Source of the DNA: Acinetobacter sp. BY419
GTDB taxonomy: Bacteria; Pseudomonadota; Gammaproteobacteria; Pseudomonadales; Moraxellaceae
Assembly (NCBI RefSeq): GCF_019038395.1
Contig: NZ_JAGFXZ010000002.1
Span: 62,001-126,000, forward strand
Direction: 5' to 3'
Length of the DNA: 64,000 bases
The translations under genes were made by a program, and so were the position numbers. The stretch's first letter is position 1, and every line of letters begins with the position of its first letter. The notes beneath the pieces are model-generated. The model was not told where the DNA came from, made no database searches, and saw only the letters and a list, made by a program, of their open reading frames with translations. Shown here piece after piece: positions 29,269 through 38,081 of this stretch.

Positions 29269-29475
29269 GTGTCTTCTACAGATTTTGAACTAGATGATAA
29301 CTTCGGTGAGGATGATGTTAATTTCGATGAGGCTTCCAGCAAGCTGAGTGCCAAAGAGTCGTTGGAAAAACGTCGTCTGATTGATGATTTACTTTTACAA
29401 CGTCGCTTGGAGCGCGAACTCAAAGATTTTGACTATGACTTCGACGATGACGACGATTTTGAGGACGAAGATTAA
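29269..29475 (+). CDS. PA3496-family acidic protein
   Basis: A 68-residue, strongly acidic protein of the PA3496 type (annotated in databases as a putative envelope integrity protein; no mechanism known). The N-terminus is acidic (DFELDDNFGEDDVNFDE), the middle is a basic helix (KRRLIDDLLLQRRLERELKDF) and the tail is almost pure Asp/Glu. I place the start at GTG 29269, because GAGGAAG lies seven bases upstream; an earlier ATG at 29206 adds 21 unconserved residues. It precedes the YecA-like gene by about 70 bp. Confidence 0.75.
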   Translation: MSSTDFELDDNFGEDDVNFDEASSKLSAKESLEKRRLIDDLLLQRRLERELKDFDYDFDDDDDFEDED

Positions 29476-29546
29476 CGAATTCGGATTTAGCATCGCCTGA
29501 ATAAATGCTATGCTAAACCTTTCGGTTTTCTAAGTTTGGATGTTAG

Positions 29547-30071
29547 ATGAGTGCTTTAGATTTAGACCTGTTGAGTGAATATCTAGATGGTGACCAAAAT
29601 GAACATGGTCTAGATTTCGCTGCAACCCATGGTTTCTTATGTGCTATTGCAGTAGGCCCAAAATTCGACAAATGGTTAGACGAACTTTTTGATAGTAATC
29701 AAAAGAAAGTGCCTGCAGAAATCATTACTCAGGTGCAAGCATGGTTAGAGTCTATTCGTCAAAGCTTAGCCAATGAAGAAGGGATTACATTCCCGTTTGA
29801 AATTGAAGAAGCTGATACTGAATCAAGTTTGGGTGACTGGAGTGTGGGCTTTGTAGATGCCATGTTCCTGAACGAAGACGCTTGGTTTACTGAAGAATTT
29901 GAAGAGCAGTTGGTAGATTTAACCTTGCCAATCATGGTCTTCAGTGGCATCGACGATGAAGATCCACAAATGGAAACTTTCCGTCGTAATGGCCAGTTAA
30001 TGGACGAACTTGCAGAAGAAATTCCAGAAAACTTAAATGAATTGTATCTGATGTATCACACGCCAGAATAA
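29547..30071 (+). CDS. UPF0149 (YgfB/YecA-like) protein
   Basis: A 174-residue, acidic, all-helical protein of the UPF0149 family. Hallmarks are the N-terminal LDGDQNEHGLDFAATHGFLCAIAVGP segment and the SLGDWSVGFVDAMFL motif near 92-106. It lacks the C-terminal SEC-C zinc motif seen in YecA, so it is the short form. The role is unknown. GGATGTTAG precedes the ATG. It probably shares a promoter with the PA3496-like gene and ends at a perfect palindromic terminator. Confidence 0.85.
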   Translation: MSALDLDLLSEYLDGDQNEHGLDFAATHGFLCAIAVGPKFDKWLDELFDSNQKKVPAEIITQVQAWLESIRQSLANEEGITFPFEIEEADTESSLGDWSVGFVDAMFLNEDAWFTEEFEEQLVDLTLPIMVFSGIDDEDPQMETFRRNGQLMDELAEEIPENLNELYLMYHTPE

Positions 30072-30076
30072 TTCAT

Positions 30077-30104
30077 AAAAAAAGCACCGTACGGTGCTTT
30101 TTTT
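30077..30104 (+). terminator. Terminator after the UPF0149 gene
   Basis: A perfect palindrome AAAGCACCGT-ACGGTGCTTT at 30081-30100 followed by a T-run. Confidence 0.9.
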
Positions 30105-30135
30105 AGCTTTGGACTTTTACAGCAGCAAGACTTAT

Positions 30136-30567
30136 TCAATCCTGCTCTCTCTCTAGGCCTGTGCGCTTAGCCAGACTGTAGCGTGCATAGCCATTGTAGG
30201 CGATATGGAACAGCAAGGCATGCAAGGCAATGGCGGCAGCCACCAGAAATGAATTTGGTCCTCTTCCTGCATAGCTTATGGCCCTATAAATTTCATCTGC
30301 CTGAGGGTGGAGCCAGATGACAATAAACAACAAGACAAACTCGAATGTCATGGCAATGATAGTGGAGCCCCATACCAGTTTGCTTTTCTCTTCCTGAGTT
30401 GGCAGGCGCAGTTCTTTCTTAACAAAATATCGGGCACTGAAAAAGGCAGAAAAAATCAGGGCGGGAATCAGAAGAATGACACCCAGATTGAATACATAGA
30501 TGAGTATGCCTACCAATAGAACCAAGGTCAGATAAACGGTGGCGAAATACTTAAGATAATGTGACAT
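30136..30567 (-). CDS. ABZJ_00895-family membrane protein
   Basis: A 143-residue protein with four hydrophobic segments (about 7-27, 29-47, 66-86, 103-125), of the ABZJ_00895 family, which is largely restricted to Acinetobacter and so supports the taxonomic call. Function unknown. It begins at ATG 30567 with an ideal ribosome-binding site (AAGGAGG) eight bases upstream. It lies 29 bp downstream of the DedA gene in the same direction, so the two are probably cotranscribed. Confidence 0.82.
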   Translation of the reverse strand: MSHYLKYFATVYLTLVLLVGILIYVFNLGVILLIPALIFSAFFSARYFVKKELRLPTQEEKSKLVWGSTIIAMTFEFVLLFIVIWLHPQADEIYRAISYAGRGPNSFLVAAAIALHALLFHIAYNGYARYSLAKRTGLEREQD

Positions 30568-30596
30568 CGTTTTAACCTCCTTATGCTGAGGTCTAT

Positions 30597-31214
30597 TCAG
30601 GATGGACGATTTTTGCGCTGCTGTCTACGGTAGAAAGCCCAGACAATAATTGCGAGAACAATCGCAATAATCACATAACTGACTTTACTGAAAATCTGAT
30701 GCATCAACTGCTGGTTTTCGCCAAAATAAAACCCAACACAGGCCAGAAACGTGGTCCAGATGATGGTTCCGAGTGCGCTATAGAACATGAACTTCCAAAA
30801 GGGCATGTGACTCATGCCGGCAGGAATACTGATCAGCGAACGGACGGCAGGAATCATGCGGCCAAAGAACACGATCCGGTGGCCATAATGCTCAAACCAG
30901 TTCAGTGATTTTCTTACATCCTCTGATTTAATAAATAAATATTTGCCATAACGATCGACAAATTTAAAAATAGAGTCATGGTTGAATTTATAGCCAATCC
31001 AGTACAGCAAGGCGGCTGCGAGCAACGAGCCGATGCAACCGGCCATGATCACCCCGATTAGTATTAAGTCACCCTGAGAAGCTGAATAGCCGGCAGAAGG
31101 CATAATGATTTCGGAAGGGATAGGGGGGAAGACATTGTCCAGGAACATGAGCAGGGCAATGCCCCAGTAGCCCAGTTGCTCCATGATGGAAATAATCCAT
31201 TCGGTCAGATTCAT
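30597..31214 (-). CDS. DedA-family membrane protein
   Basis: A 205-residue DedA/VTT-domain protein. The superfamily includes flippases that recycle undecaprenyl phosphate and phosphatidylethanolamine, so a lipid carrier role in the inner membrane is likely. The motifs are clear: FLDNVFPPIPSEIIMPSAGY at 22-41, where the acidic residue is functionally important in relatives, and FFGRMIPAVRSLISIPAGMSHM near 115-136 with the conserved arginines. The C-terminus is basic. There is no clear ribosome-binding site before ATG 31214. Confidence 0.88.
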   Translation of the reverse strand: MNLTEWIISIMEQLGYWGIALLMFLDNVFPPIPSEIIMPSAGYSASQGDLILIGVIMAGCIGSLLAAALLYWIGYKFNHDSIFKFVDRYGKYLFIKSEDVRKSLNWFEHYGHRIVFFGRMIPAVRSLISIPAGMSHMPFWKFMFYSALGTIIWTTFLACVGFYFGENQQLMHQIFSKVSYVIIAIVLAIIVWAFYRRQQRKNRPS

Positions 31215-31226
31215 ATAATTGGCAAA

Positions 31227-31263
31227 ATAAAAAATACTGCCTGTATCCTAAGCAGTATTTTTG
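31227..31263 (-). terminator. Terminator after the small membrane protein gene
   Basis: Stem AAAATACTGC with GCAGTATTTT at 31231-31261 and T-runs on both strands, about 40 bp downstream of the minus-strand gene at 31302. Confidence 0.82.
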
Positions 31264-31301
31264 GTGCGGTAAAGTCTTGGAATATAAATGCTCAGACAGA
31301 A

Positions 31302-31580
31302 TCAGCTATGCGTCAGCGTATAAATATAAACTTTACGTAAGAAATAGGCCAAGCACACCGGCAAAATACTCAGCAGGATGAAATGTATGATACCGGTATT
31401 GATATGGTAACCAATGAACAGCGCCAAAATCGCGCCAATAACAGTTCCCAGAATGACGACAAATAAATGTGACTGATGTTCAAGCTCCTCAGTAATTTGA
31501 TGAAGTCGTTGTAGCTTTATATTTTCTTGAGGTTGGAAATGAACCAGATTGTCTGAATCTTGAGCAAGTGAGCCTGACAT
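31302..31580 (-). CDS. Uncharacterised small membrane protein, 92 aa
   Basis: No family recognised. The N-terminal 40 residues are hydrophilic with a heptad-like helix (NIKLQRLHQITEELEHQ), followed by two hydrophobic segments (about 38-56 and 64-84), so it is a two-helix inner-membrane protein. The start is well supported by AAGGAATATAAA before ATG 31580. It is monocistronic with its own terminator. Confidence 0.7.
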   Translation of the reverse strand: MSGSLAQDSDNLVHFQPQENIKLQRLHQITEELEHQSHLFVVILGTVIGAILALFIGYHINTGIIHFILLSILPVCLAYFLRKVYIYTLTHS

Positions 31581-31734
31581 TTTATATTCCTTTTCATTTA
31601 AAAATTTCAGTTAATAATGAAAGACTTAGCATGTAAATCACCGTATCATTAGACTAACAATCTTGTTTGAAAAAAAATGAGGTTCTTGGTAAAGGATTGG
31701 TAAGAGTTTTATTGCAGTTGTAATTTTTATGTAA

Positions 31735-31762
31735 ACAAAAAACCCTCCGAAGAGGGTTTTTA
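31735..31762 (-). terminator. Terminator of trhO
   Basis: Stem AACCCTC with GAGGGTT and a TTCG-type tetraloop, U-runs on both sides, 30 bp after the trhO stop codon. Confidence 0.88.
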
Positions 31763-31787
31763 TATTATTTCATTACAAAATATGGAG

Positions 31788-32720
31788 TTAGAGGCGTTTA
31801 CGTTTTGCTGCTAAAATTTGTGACTGACGCATACGGAAACCGTCTTTTTGTTTCTCCGTGGTCTTGTCAATACAGTACACGCAAGAGACACCATGTTCAT
31901 AACTTGGCAGCGCAACTTCCTCTGGAAGCAAAGGCCAGCCGCAGGCATGACACTTGGTGTTTTGACCTTCTTCGACACCATGCGTCACCGCAGTACGGCC
32001 ATCGAATACGAAGCATTCGCCTTCCCACATGCTTTCTTCGGCCGGAGTCTCTTCCAGGTATTTTAGAATTCCGCCTTTTAGATGATAGACTTCTGTAAAG
32101 CCTTCTTGTAGAAGAAGTGAAGTGGATTTTTCACAGCGAATGCCCCCGGTACAGAACATCGCAATTTTCTTGTCTCTGTGCTGTTCCAGATTATTTTTCA
32201 CGTATTCAGGGAATTCGCGGAAGCTTTCAGTTTTCGGGTCAATCGCGCCTTTGAAAGTACCTGCTTTGTATTCGTAATCGTTACGGGTATCGACTAGAAT
32301 CACATCATCACGCGCAATCAGTTCATTCCATTCTTTGGGATCAAGATAGTGACCAACTAAATCACGCGGTTTTACTTCCACACCTAAAGTCACGATTTCT
32401 TTTTTTAATTTAATTTTCATTTTACGGAAGGGCTTTTCAGAACTGTCAGATTCTTTGTATTCCATTTCGTTAAAACCTTCATTTAGAAGGAACTGGTGAA
32501 TTTGATCAATCGAAGCACGGTCGCCTGCAACCGTACCGTTAATGCCTTCACCTGCCACAATCAGAGTACCGCAAAGGTTGATGGATTTTACCAGGTCCAA
32601 AAGACGTTGCTGAAGATCGGCAGGATCTTGAACTTCTTTGAATTGATAAAGTGCGGCAACAACCCAACCAGTCGTCGCTTGCTGTTCTACAGGTGCAAGC
32701 TGTTCTACAGTAGCGTTCAT
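31788..32720 (-). CDS. trhO: tRNA uridine-34 hydroxylase TrhO (rhodanese family)
   Basis: Catalyses prephenate-independent 5-hydroxylation of wobble uridine 34, needed for 5-oxyacetyl-uridine in some tRNAs. 310 residues: an N-terminal acylphosphatase-like UPF0176 domain (about 15-115), a rhodanese domain (about 125-220) with active-site Cys190 in FCTGGIRC, and a C-terminal cysteine-rich tail (CHACGWPLL, CVYCID) that looks zinc-binding. Start is ATG 32720 because TTGGAG lies six bases upstream; a TTG four codons earlier is less likely. It is divergent from the DUF1289 gene. Confidence 0.92.
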   Translation of the reverse strand: MNATVEQLAPVEQQATTGWVVAALYQFKEVQDPADLQQRLLDLVKSINLCGTLIVAGEGINGTVAGDRASIDQIHQFLLNEGFNEMEYKESDSSEKPFRKMKIKLKKEIVTLGVEVKPRDLVGHYLDPKEWNELIARDDVILVDTRNDYEYKAGTFKGAIDPKTESFREFPEYVKNNLEQHRDKKIAMFCTGGIRCEKSTSLLLQEGFTEVYHLKGGILKYLEETPAEESMWEGECFVFDGRTAVTHGVEEGQNTKCHACGWPLLPEEVALPSYEHGVSCVYCIDKTTEKQKDGFRMRQSQILAAKRKRL

Positions 32721-32908
32721 GGAATACTCCAACGTAGCATGATATTTGAAAGGCGCACATTTTAGCTTGATTCGAGTGAATAAGCGAGTAAAACACGAGT
32801 CTTTTGACAGGCTTCAATTCATGGGGGAGAGCGTGTATAGTCATGCCCGGCCCAGAATTTTGTGCAGAGATGCAGATACTGAAAGTGGCAGTATCTTTGG
32901 AGTGTGTT

Positions 32909-33394
32909 TTGAGTTCAGATCGTCGTATTGCGTCTTTAACCCCATGTGCAGGACGTTGCTCGACCGTATTTGGTGATGCGGTATGTCGTGGTTGCCGCCG
33001 TTTTAATCATGAAGTGATTCACTGGAATACTTATAGTGCCGAGCAGCATCGTGCCGTATGGCAGCGTCTGGATGCACAGCTGGATCAGATTCTGGTACCA
33101 CTGTTGCCGCATGCCGACATTGTCAAGGTGCAAAGCTTTGTGCTTTCAAAACGAGTGCGCTTGCGTGATGATGCTTCCCAGGGGCGCAAGCTGTATCATG
33201 CTTTAAAGCTGTGTGAAAAAAATCGTCATTTTACAGACGATAGTGGCTTGGGTATTCATTATAAGCAGGTACGTCCGCTCTGGGATGAGTTCGAACGCCG
33301 TATTCTGGCCTTGGCCACCGCAAGTTATGATCTGGCTTTTCTGCGGGCGGATGGCATCAGTCAGCATCTGATTCATATGCAAGAAGAGGACTAA
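32909..33394 (+). CDS. DUF1289-domain cysteine-rich protein
   Basis: A 161-residue protein with an N-terminal DUF1289 domain: four cysteines in the pattern CAGRC(x8)CRGC within residues 12-28, followed by RFNHEVIHWNTYSAEQHRAVWQRL. These proteins are thought to bind a metal or Fe-S cluster; function unknown. The C-terminal 90 residues are helical and unassigned. I place the start at TTG 32909, with GGAG six bases upstream; an earlier in-frame ATG at 32804 would add 35 unconserved residues overlapping the trhO promoter region. A terminator overlaps the stop codon. Confidence 0.75.
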   Translation: MSSDRRIASLTPCAGRCSTVFGDAVCRGCRRFNHEVIHWNTYSAEQHRAVWQRLDAQLDQILVPLLPHADIVKVQSFVLSKRVRLRDDASQGRKLYHALKLCEKNRHFTDDSGLGIHYKQVRPLWDEFERRILALATASYDLAFLRADGISQHLIHMQEED

Positions 33395-33406
33395 GTCCTC
33401 TTTTTT
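33384..33406 (+). terminator. Terminator overlapping the DUF1289 stop codon
   Basis: Stem AAGAGGAC with GTCCTCTT around the TAA stop codon itself, followed by TTTT. Confidence 0.85.
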
Positions 33407-33438
33407 ATGCCGCAAAATAATAACAGCTAAGGAAAGGC

Positions 33439-34050
33439 ATGAATATCAGTGAATATATCTTGTATTGTCTGGCTGTTGTAGTGATGATCGCTACGCCTGG
33501 TCCAGTGATGCTGTTGGTAGCCAGTGCCGGTCTAAAAGGCGGTTATGCTGCGGCTTTAAGAACCATCTTTGGTACCAATTTCGCTTCATTGATCCTCATT
33601 GCTTTATCCGTATTAAGCCTAAAAGGTTTGTTGGTCATCAATGATCACTGGCTGGATGCAATCAAGCTACTGGGCTGTCTCTATATCGGCTATCTGGGGC
33701 TGCAAATATTCCGGGAGGTTTTCTTTGAGCAAGCAGAGGCAGCTCAAGAAAAGTCATCTCTAGTATGTGGCGGCTTTCAGCAAGGTTTTCTGGTCGGTAT
33801 TTCCAATCCTAAAGATATTATTTTCTTTGCTGCTTTCTTTCCGCAGTTTGTTGAGATTACGCTTGATCTTGATCTGAGTTTAATGATTTTAACCCTGAGC
33901 TGGATCATACTGGATTTTCTGACCCTGTCTGTGGTGTATTTGGGTTTTAACCGTTTATCCCGTTCTCGGCTTTACCCACATTTGCTGGCCTTGTGCGGCA
34001 TGATTCTGCTGATCATTGCCCTTTACGGAATTTATCAAATCCTGATCTAA
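33439..34050 (+). CDS. LysE/RhtB-family amino acid exporter
   Basis: A 203-residue inner-membrane exporter of the LysE superfamily with six hydrophobic segments. The N-terminal YCLAVVVMIATPGPVMLLVASAGLKGG and the central GFQQGFLVGISNPKDIIFFAAFFPQF, with the conserved NPK, are diagnostic. Relatives export homoserine, threonine, leucine or other amino acids; the substrate here is undetermined. CTAAGGAAAGGC precedes ATG 33439. Monocistronic. Confidence 0.9.
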   Translation: MNISEYILYCLAVVVMIATPGPVMLLVASAGLKGGYAAALRTIFGTNFASLILIALSVLSLKGLLVINDHWLDAIKLLGCLYIGYLGLQIFREVFFEQAEAAQEKSSLVCGGFQQGFLVGISNPKDIIFFAAFFPQFVEITLDLDLSLMILTLSWIILDFLTLSVVYLGFNRLSRSRLYPHLLALCGMILLIIALYGIYQILI

Positions 34051-34146
34051 ACAAAGGAAAGGGCAGCACAGCTGGAATGTGCCTGCCTGGCATATTCGGT
34101 AAAAATCATGCTAAGGTAAAATCAAATAAAAATTGAACAGATCAGT

Positions 34147-35952
34147 ATGTCTAGAACAGTACTCAAGTCCGATCATCCATTCTCGCCACTGTTATTTATT
34201 CAACCTGCTGTTATTCAAATTCTTCAAATTATCGGAATTGCGCTGATCGCTGTCAGTATCGTATATCTGCTGGCAGCAAACTGGTGGATGCTGCCGAAAT
34301 TTGTCCAGCTGTTTATTCCTCAAATTTTATTGCTGGGTTCGGCATTGCTGAGTGTGCGTTTCGCTGCGTGGGAAAAGTTGCGACAAAGTCTGGATACGGT
34401 AGCAGGTTTGATGCTGGGCTTAAGTCTGGCTGTGATCGGACAGGTATATCAGACTGGCGCGGACAGTTACCAGTTATTCCTGCTTTGGGCAATATTGCTC
34501 TTGCCCTGGCTCTATCGTCCTAATATTGGTGTGTTTGCTTTATTTTGTCTGGTCAGTCAGTTGGCGCTGTATCTTTATTTTAAACAAAGCTTTTCGCTGT
34601 TACGTGCTGAAACTGCTTATCTGCTCAGTCTTAACCTGTTGACTGGGCTGAGTTTGATCTATGCATTACGTCATTATCCGCTTTTGCGCTATCTGTTTAT
34701 TGCCGTGGTGGTGCTCATTTCGGTATTCAGTATGGTTCGATTTATCGACTCGAATTCGATCTGGTATTTGGGTTCGGTGCTGATCCTGCCGATTTTATTC
34801 AGTGCTTATTTCTATACTCGGCAGCAACAGCTTGAAACCAGTTTGCTGGTTGCAGGGCTGGCACTGAGTTTTAGTATTCTGATTTTTGATCTCACAGACC
34901 AATATTTGCAAAATTCAGCTGCAGGCTTATTGGTGCTGGCCTTACTCATATTTGGCTGGTTCGCGGCGATTAGCGCTCTGCTGATCAAGCTGTTGCCCAA
35001 GAGCCGGTTCTCGGTCATTCCACTGGCTCTGGGCGCGTGGATTGCTGGTGTGATACTGGCCATACTGTTGCTGACCTATTGGGAAAGTTTTTCGATTCTA
35101 ATGGGGATAATCTTTGTCGGATTTGCCTGGTGGCTGATTCATGGCAAACCTTCCGTTTTTCTGCGGCAATTGGCTTATTGCTTGTGGGTTTGTGGTCAGG
35201 CTGCCGTCCTGATTCATACCGAATTACTGACAGATAGTCTATTACTGATCTGGCTGATACAGGTCGGTATTACGCTGCTGAGTATCATGAGTCGCATGCA
35301 TTGGCTGGTGGTGCTCTTACAGTTGTTACTTGCCCATGGGCTGGGGATCGCAGTGCTGGTCGAGCAGCATGCATTTTTTAAGGATCCGCACTTAATGACA
35401 TGGATCACGCTGCTGAATTACAGCATTTTGACTGGAGCTTTGCTTACTGCGAGACGCTGGCTCGCTTCGCCTTATGCCAAAACTATGAATCTATGGGTGA
35501 TCAGTATTTTGGCGGTAACGGCCATTTTTCAATGCCTGCTGCAATTTGGCGTGACTCAGCAATTGCAGCCACAGGGGATGGATGAAGCAATTATTTTCTT
35601 TATTTTGCCCGCGATCTGGCTGCTGAGTTTTATCGGAATTCATTTGAAGCAATTTTCGATGAGACAACTCTGGCTGATTCCCACTGCGGGAATTCTACTG
35701 ATTGCATTGGGTTATTTTGAGATTTTTATCATTCTGGTGTTTATGGCCTGGGCAAGGGTCAATCAACAGCGACTCATACAAGCCTTATTCATTTTGTTAC
35801 TGATCTTCTGGTTATGGCTGCTGTATTACAATCTCGGGCTGAGCTTTTTATTTAAAAGTGTCAGTATTTTTGCCTCGGGTGTGCTGGTATTTCTTCTGGC
35901 TCATGTGCTGAGTTCACCGAAATGTCAGGTCAAAACAGGGGTGGCCTCATGA
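34147..35952 (+). CDS. DUF2157-domain polytopic membrane protein
   Basis: A 601-residue membrane protein with about 18 hydrophobic segments. The N-terminal DUF2157-like segment (about 15-75: ALIAVSIVYLLAANWWMLPKFVQL) is the recognisable part; the rest continues as hydrophobic helices with DUF4401-like character in the C-terminal half. Function unknown. The stop codon overlaps the start of the following GDYXXLXY gene as ATGA, so the two are translationally coupled, and this pairing recurs in Gram-negative genomes, indicating one functional module. Confidence 0.82.
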   Translation: MSRTVLKSDHPFSPLLFIQPAVIQILQIIGIALIAVSIVYLLAANWWMLPKFVQLFIPQILLLGSALLSVRFAAWEKLRQSLDTVAGLMLGLSLAVIGQVYQTGADSYQLFLLWAILLLPWLYRPNIGVFALFCLVSQLALYLYFKQSFSLLRAETAYLLSLNLLTGLSLIYALRHYPLLRYLFIAVVVLISVFSMVRFIDSNSIWYLGSVLILPILFSAYFYTRQQQLETSLLVAGLALSFSILIFDLTDQYLQNSAAGLLVLALLIFGWFAAISALLIKLLPKSRFSVIPLALGAWIAGVILAILLLTYWESFSILMGIIFVGFAWWLIHGKPSVFLRQLAYCLWVCGQAAVLIHTELLTDSLLLIWLIQVGITLLSIMSRMHWLVVLLQLLLAHGLGIAVLVEQHAFFKDPHLMTWITLLNYSILTGALLTARRWLASPYAKTMNLWVISILAVTAIFQCLLQFGVTQQLQPQGMDEAIIFFILPAIWLLSFIGIHLKQFSMRQLWLIPTAGILLIALGYFEIFIILVFMAWARVNQQRLIQALFILLLIFWLWLLYYNLGLSFLFKSVSIFASGVLVFLLAHVLSSPKCQVKTGVAS

Positions 35953-36521
35953 AAAAATTTCTGGCGCTGCACCTGAGTATTTTTAGTATTGCCTTATTTA
36001 TGGGATTAATCCTCCAGCATGAATGGTATCTGGCAAAAAGCAAAAGTATCTTTGTCGAGTTGGCACCAGTCGATCCGCGTTCTATCCTGCAAGGGGATTA
36101 TATGGTACTGAATTATCAGTTGCATTTTGCTGGGGTGGATGCTGCTGAAAGTACAGTGAATCCGGCAAGTTCCAACATCAGTATTCAGGATTTTAAAGAT
36201 CAGTCCGAGATCATGAGCTATGTACGCTTAGATGTACAACGACGGGTGATACGAACCAGTTTCGATCCACGCTTATTGCAGGTTTATCCTGCATCGTCAT
36301 CTAAACTGCTCTTAAAGAATCCGCGTAATACTTTTGAGGCCTTATATCCTGCGGCCAACAGCTTTATGTTCGCTGAAGGCCTGGAGCCCTGTTACCGTAA
36401 TGCCAAATTTGCCGAACTTAAGGTTAAGGACAATGGAAAGGCTTTATTGGTTGATCTGGCCGACTCGCAGTTGAAACCCCTAAATTGTGAGCGCCGTAAA
36501 AGCTGGCGGCAGGGCAGCTAA
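35949..36521 (+). CDS. GDYXXLXY-motif membrane-anchored protein
   Basis: A 190-residue protein with one N-terminal membrane helix (about 7-22) and a periplasmic domain carrying the family-defining GDYMVLNY motif at about 52-59. ATG 35949 overlaps the upstream stop codon (ATGA), giving tight coupling to the DUF2157 protein; an earlier in-frame start at 35922 is not needed. The family is known only through this motif and its neighbours. A bidirectional terminator follows. Confidence 0.88.
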   Translation: MKKFLALHLSIFSIALFMGLILQHEWYLAKSKSIFVELAPVDPRSILQGDYMVLNYQLHFAGVDAAESTVNPASSNISIQDFKDQSEIMSYVRLDVQRRVIRTSFDPRLLQVYPASSSKLLLKNPRNTFEALYPAANSFMFAEGLEPCYRNAKFAELKVKDNGKALLVDLADSQLKPLNCERRKSWRQGS

Positions 36522-36549
36522 GGACAATCATATCTAATTGTTCTGGCTA

Positions 36550-36580
36550 TAAAAAAAGCCCGCGATTTGCGGGCTTTTGA
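36550..36580. terminator. Bidirectional terminator between the GDYXXLXY gene and panD
   Basis: Stem AAAAGCCCGC with GCGGGCTTTT at 36554-36578, A-rich on one side and T-rich on the other, between convergent genes. Confidence 0.9.
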
Positions 36581-36604
36581 GTATTTGGTTTGATCGACTT
36601 ATGC

Positions 36605-36985
36605 TTATGCCACTTGTACCGGAATACAGTTTGCAGTATGGCTCACTGTATTATTCGGGTTGGCATATACCAGGCGGGGCTGATGTGCATTCGCTTCAGC
36701 CTCAGTGAAATCGCCAAAAGTTGCAATAATCACGATATCGCCCACATCGGCCTGATGTGCAGCGCCACCATTAACTGAAATGATGCCTGAATTGTCTTCG
36801 CCACGAATTGCATAAGTTGCAAAACGTTTACCATTGGTCACGTTCCACACATGAATTTCTTCGTATTCACGAATGCCAGCCAAATCCATCAAAACGCCAT
36901 CAATTGCACATGAACCTTCATAGTGTAGTTCTGCATGTGTAACGTGAGCGCGGTGAATTTTGCATTTTAATAAACGAGATAGCAT
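36605..36985 (-). CDS. panD: Aspartate 1-decarboxylase PanD
   Basis: Makes beta-alanine from L-aspartate for pantothenate and coenzyme A. The 126-residue proenzyme self-cleaves between Gly24 and Ser25 (YEGSCAID) to form the pyruvoyl cofactor; both residues, Lys9 and Tyr58-region motifs are intact. CAGGGGACGC precedes ATG 36985. coaD, a later step in CoA synthesis, is elsewhere in the window at 50.5 kb. A convergent bidirectional terminator lies downstream. Confidence 0.96.
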   Translation of the reverse strand: MLSRLLKCKIHRAHVTHAELHYEGSCAIDGVLMDLAGIREYEEIHVWNVTNGKRFATYAIRGEDNSGIISVNGGAAHQADVGDIVIIATFGDFTEAEANAHQPRLVYANPNNTVSHTANCIPVQVA

Positions 36986-37129
36986 GGCTAGCGTCCCCTG
37001 AGTTGACCTAAGATTTTGATCATATGGTTAAATCAATCTTGCTTGCTGTATGGTGAACAATCGAGCAGACGCATTTTGCGCTTAAATCAACTTTCTGGCA
37101 AGCGGAATTGTCCAGCAATTTTTGAATGC

Positions 37130-37711
37130 TTAGTTCGGCTTATATGCGTTAATTTGATTCATGGCTTGCTGTATTTCTCCATTCACCAGCATTTTTGTGC
37201 GGGCGAGGGCATGGGAAATTGCGTCATCCATTAACGTCTGTTCGCTGCTTGGCGCTTTACTGAGCACATGACCGGAAACACGGTCTTTGGCACCAGGATG
37301 GCCGATTCCAATACGCAGGCGATGGAAATTTGAACCAATATGCGGCACGATATCGCGTAGACCATTATGACCACCATGACCACCGCCAGTTTTCAGGCGA
37401 ATGATACCAGGATTCATGTCCAGTTCATCATGGGCAATCAGGATCGATTCAGGTGCGATATTGTAGAACTTGGCGAAAGGCACAACACTTTTACCGGAAA
37501 GGTTCATAAAGGTTGTAGGAAGAAGAAGACGAACGTCTTGACCTTCGATATTGCCACGACCACTAAATCCGTTGAATTTCGGGTCTTTTTTGAGGGTAAT
37601 GCCATATTGCTCTGCGAGGCGTTCTACGAACCAGAAGCCTGCATTATGGCGGGTTTGGGCATACTCAGAACCTGGGTTACCCAAACCAACAATCAGTGAA
37701 ATATTTGACAC
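37130..37711 (-). CDS. pth: Peptidyl-tRNA hydrolase
   Basis: Frees tRNA from prematurely released peptidyl-tRNA. 193 residues, full length, with the N-terminal LIVGLGNPGSEYAQTRHNAGF motif containing catalytic His22, the FMNLSGKSV loop and the GGGHGGHNGLRDI region with the conserved Asn and Asp. The start is GTG at 37711, with only a weak ribosome-binding site, 18 bp after rplY, so coupling to rplY is likely. This rplY-pth order is widely conserved. Confidence 0.95.
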   Translation of the reverse strand: MSNISLIVGLGNPGSEYAQTRHNAGFWFVERLAEQYGITLKKDPKFNGFSGRGNIEGQDVRLLLPTTFMNLSGKSVVPFAKFYNIAPESILIAHDELDMNPGIIRLKTGGGHGGHNGLRDIVPHIGSNFHRLRIGIGHPGAKDRVSGHVLSKAPSSEQTLMDDAISHALARTKMLVNGEIQQAMNQINAYKPN

Positions 37712-37729
37712 TAATTACACCATTAACAC

Positions 37730-38026
37730 TTATGCGCGTTTGAAGTCAGCGTGCATAGGTGTGTTTTTAGCTGGGTGACGTTGTAACGCTTGGATTTTCA
37801 CGCTTTCAACTTTACCGTCTACATCAATTTCAATCACTTCTTCAAAGAATGAATTGTTTTCTAAGAATTTAACAAGCTGACGAAGTTCAACAGTAATTGC
37901 TACAGGAGCAGCTTCACCACCGTAGATGATAGCAGGAACTTTAGCTTGAAGACGAAGGCGGCGGCTCGCACCTTTCCCTTGAACGGCTTCTTCACGTGCT
38001 GCTGCGTTTAATACGAAGTTTGCCAT
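37730..38026 (-). CDS. rplY: 50S ribosomal protein L25
   Basis: A 98-residue L25 that binds loop E of 5S rRNA. It is the short form, with the N-terminal RNA-binding domain only (KGASRRLR and IQ..HP..NTPMHADFKRA ending) and no CTC-type C-terminal extension. The start is ATG 38026 with AGGA eight bases upstream; the longer frame adds three residues. A perfect 8-bp hairpin lies about 30-50 bases upstream of the start in the leader. Confidence 0.93.
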   Translation of the reverse strand: MANFVLNAAAREEAVQGKGASRRLRLQAKVPAIIYGGEAAPVAITVELRQLVKFLENNSFFEEVIEIDVDGKVESVKIQALQRHPAKNTPMHADFKRA

Positions 38027-38053
38027 GATAGACATCCTATTTAAGTTAAATGA

Positions 38054-38076
38054 ACCAGACTTGCGACCAGTCTGGT
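38054..38076 (-). promoter_or_regulatory. Hairpin in the rplY leader
   Basis: ACCAGACT at 38054-38061 pairs perfectly with AGTCTGGT at 38069-38076 around a 7-nt loop, 28 bases upstream of the rplY ATG. It has no U-run, so it is not a terminator. It could be an autoregulatory site for L25, which is inference. Confidence 0.5.
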
Positions 38077-38081
38077 GAGTA

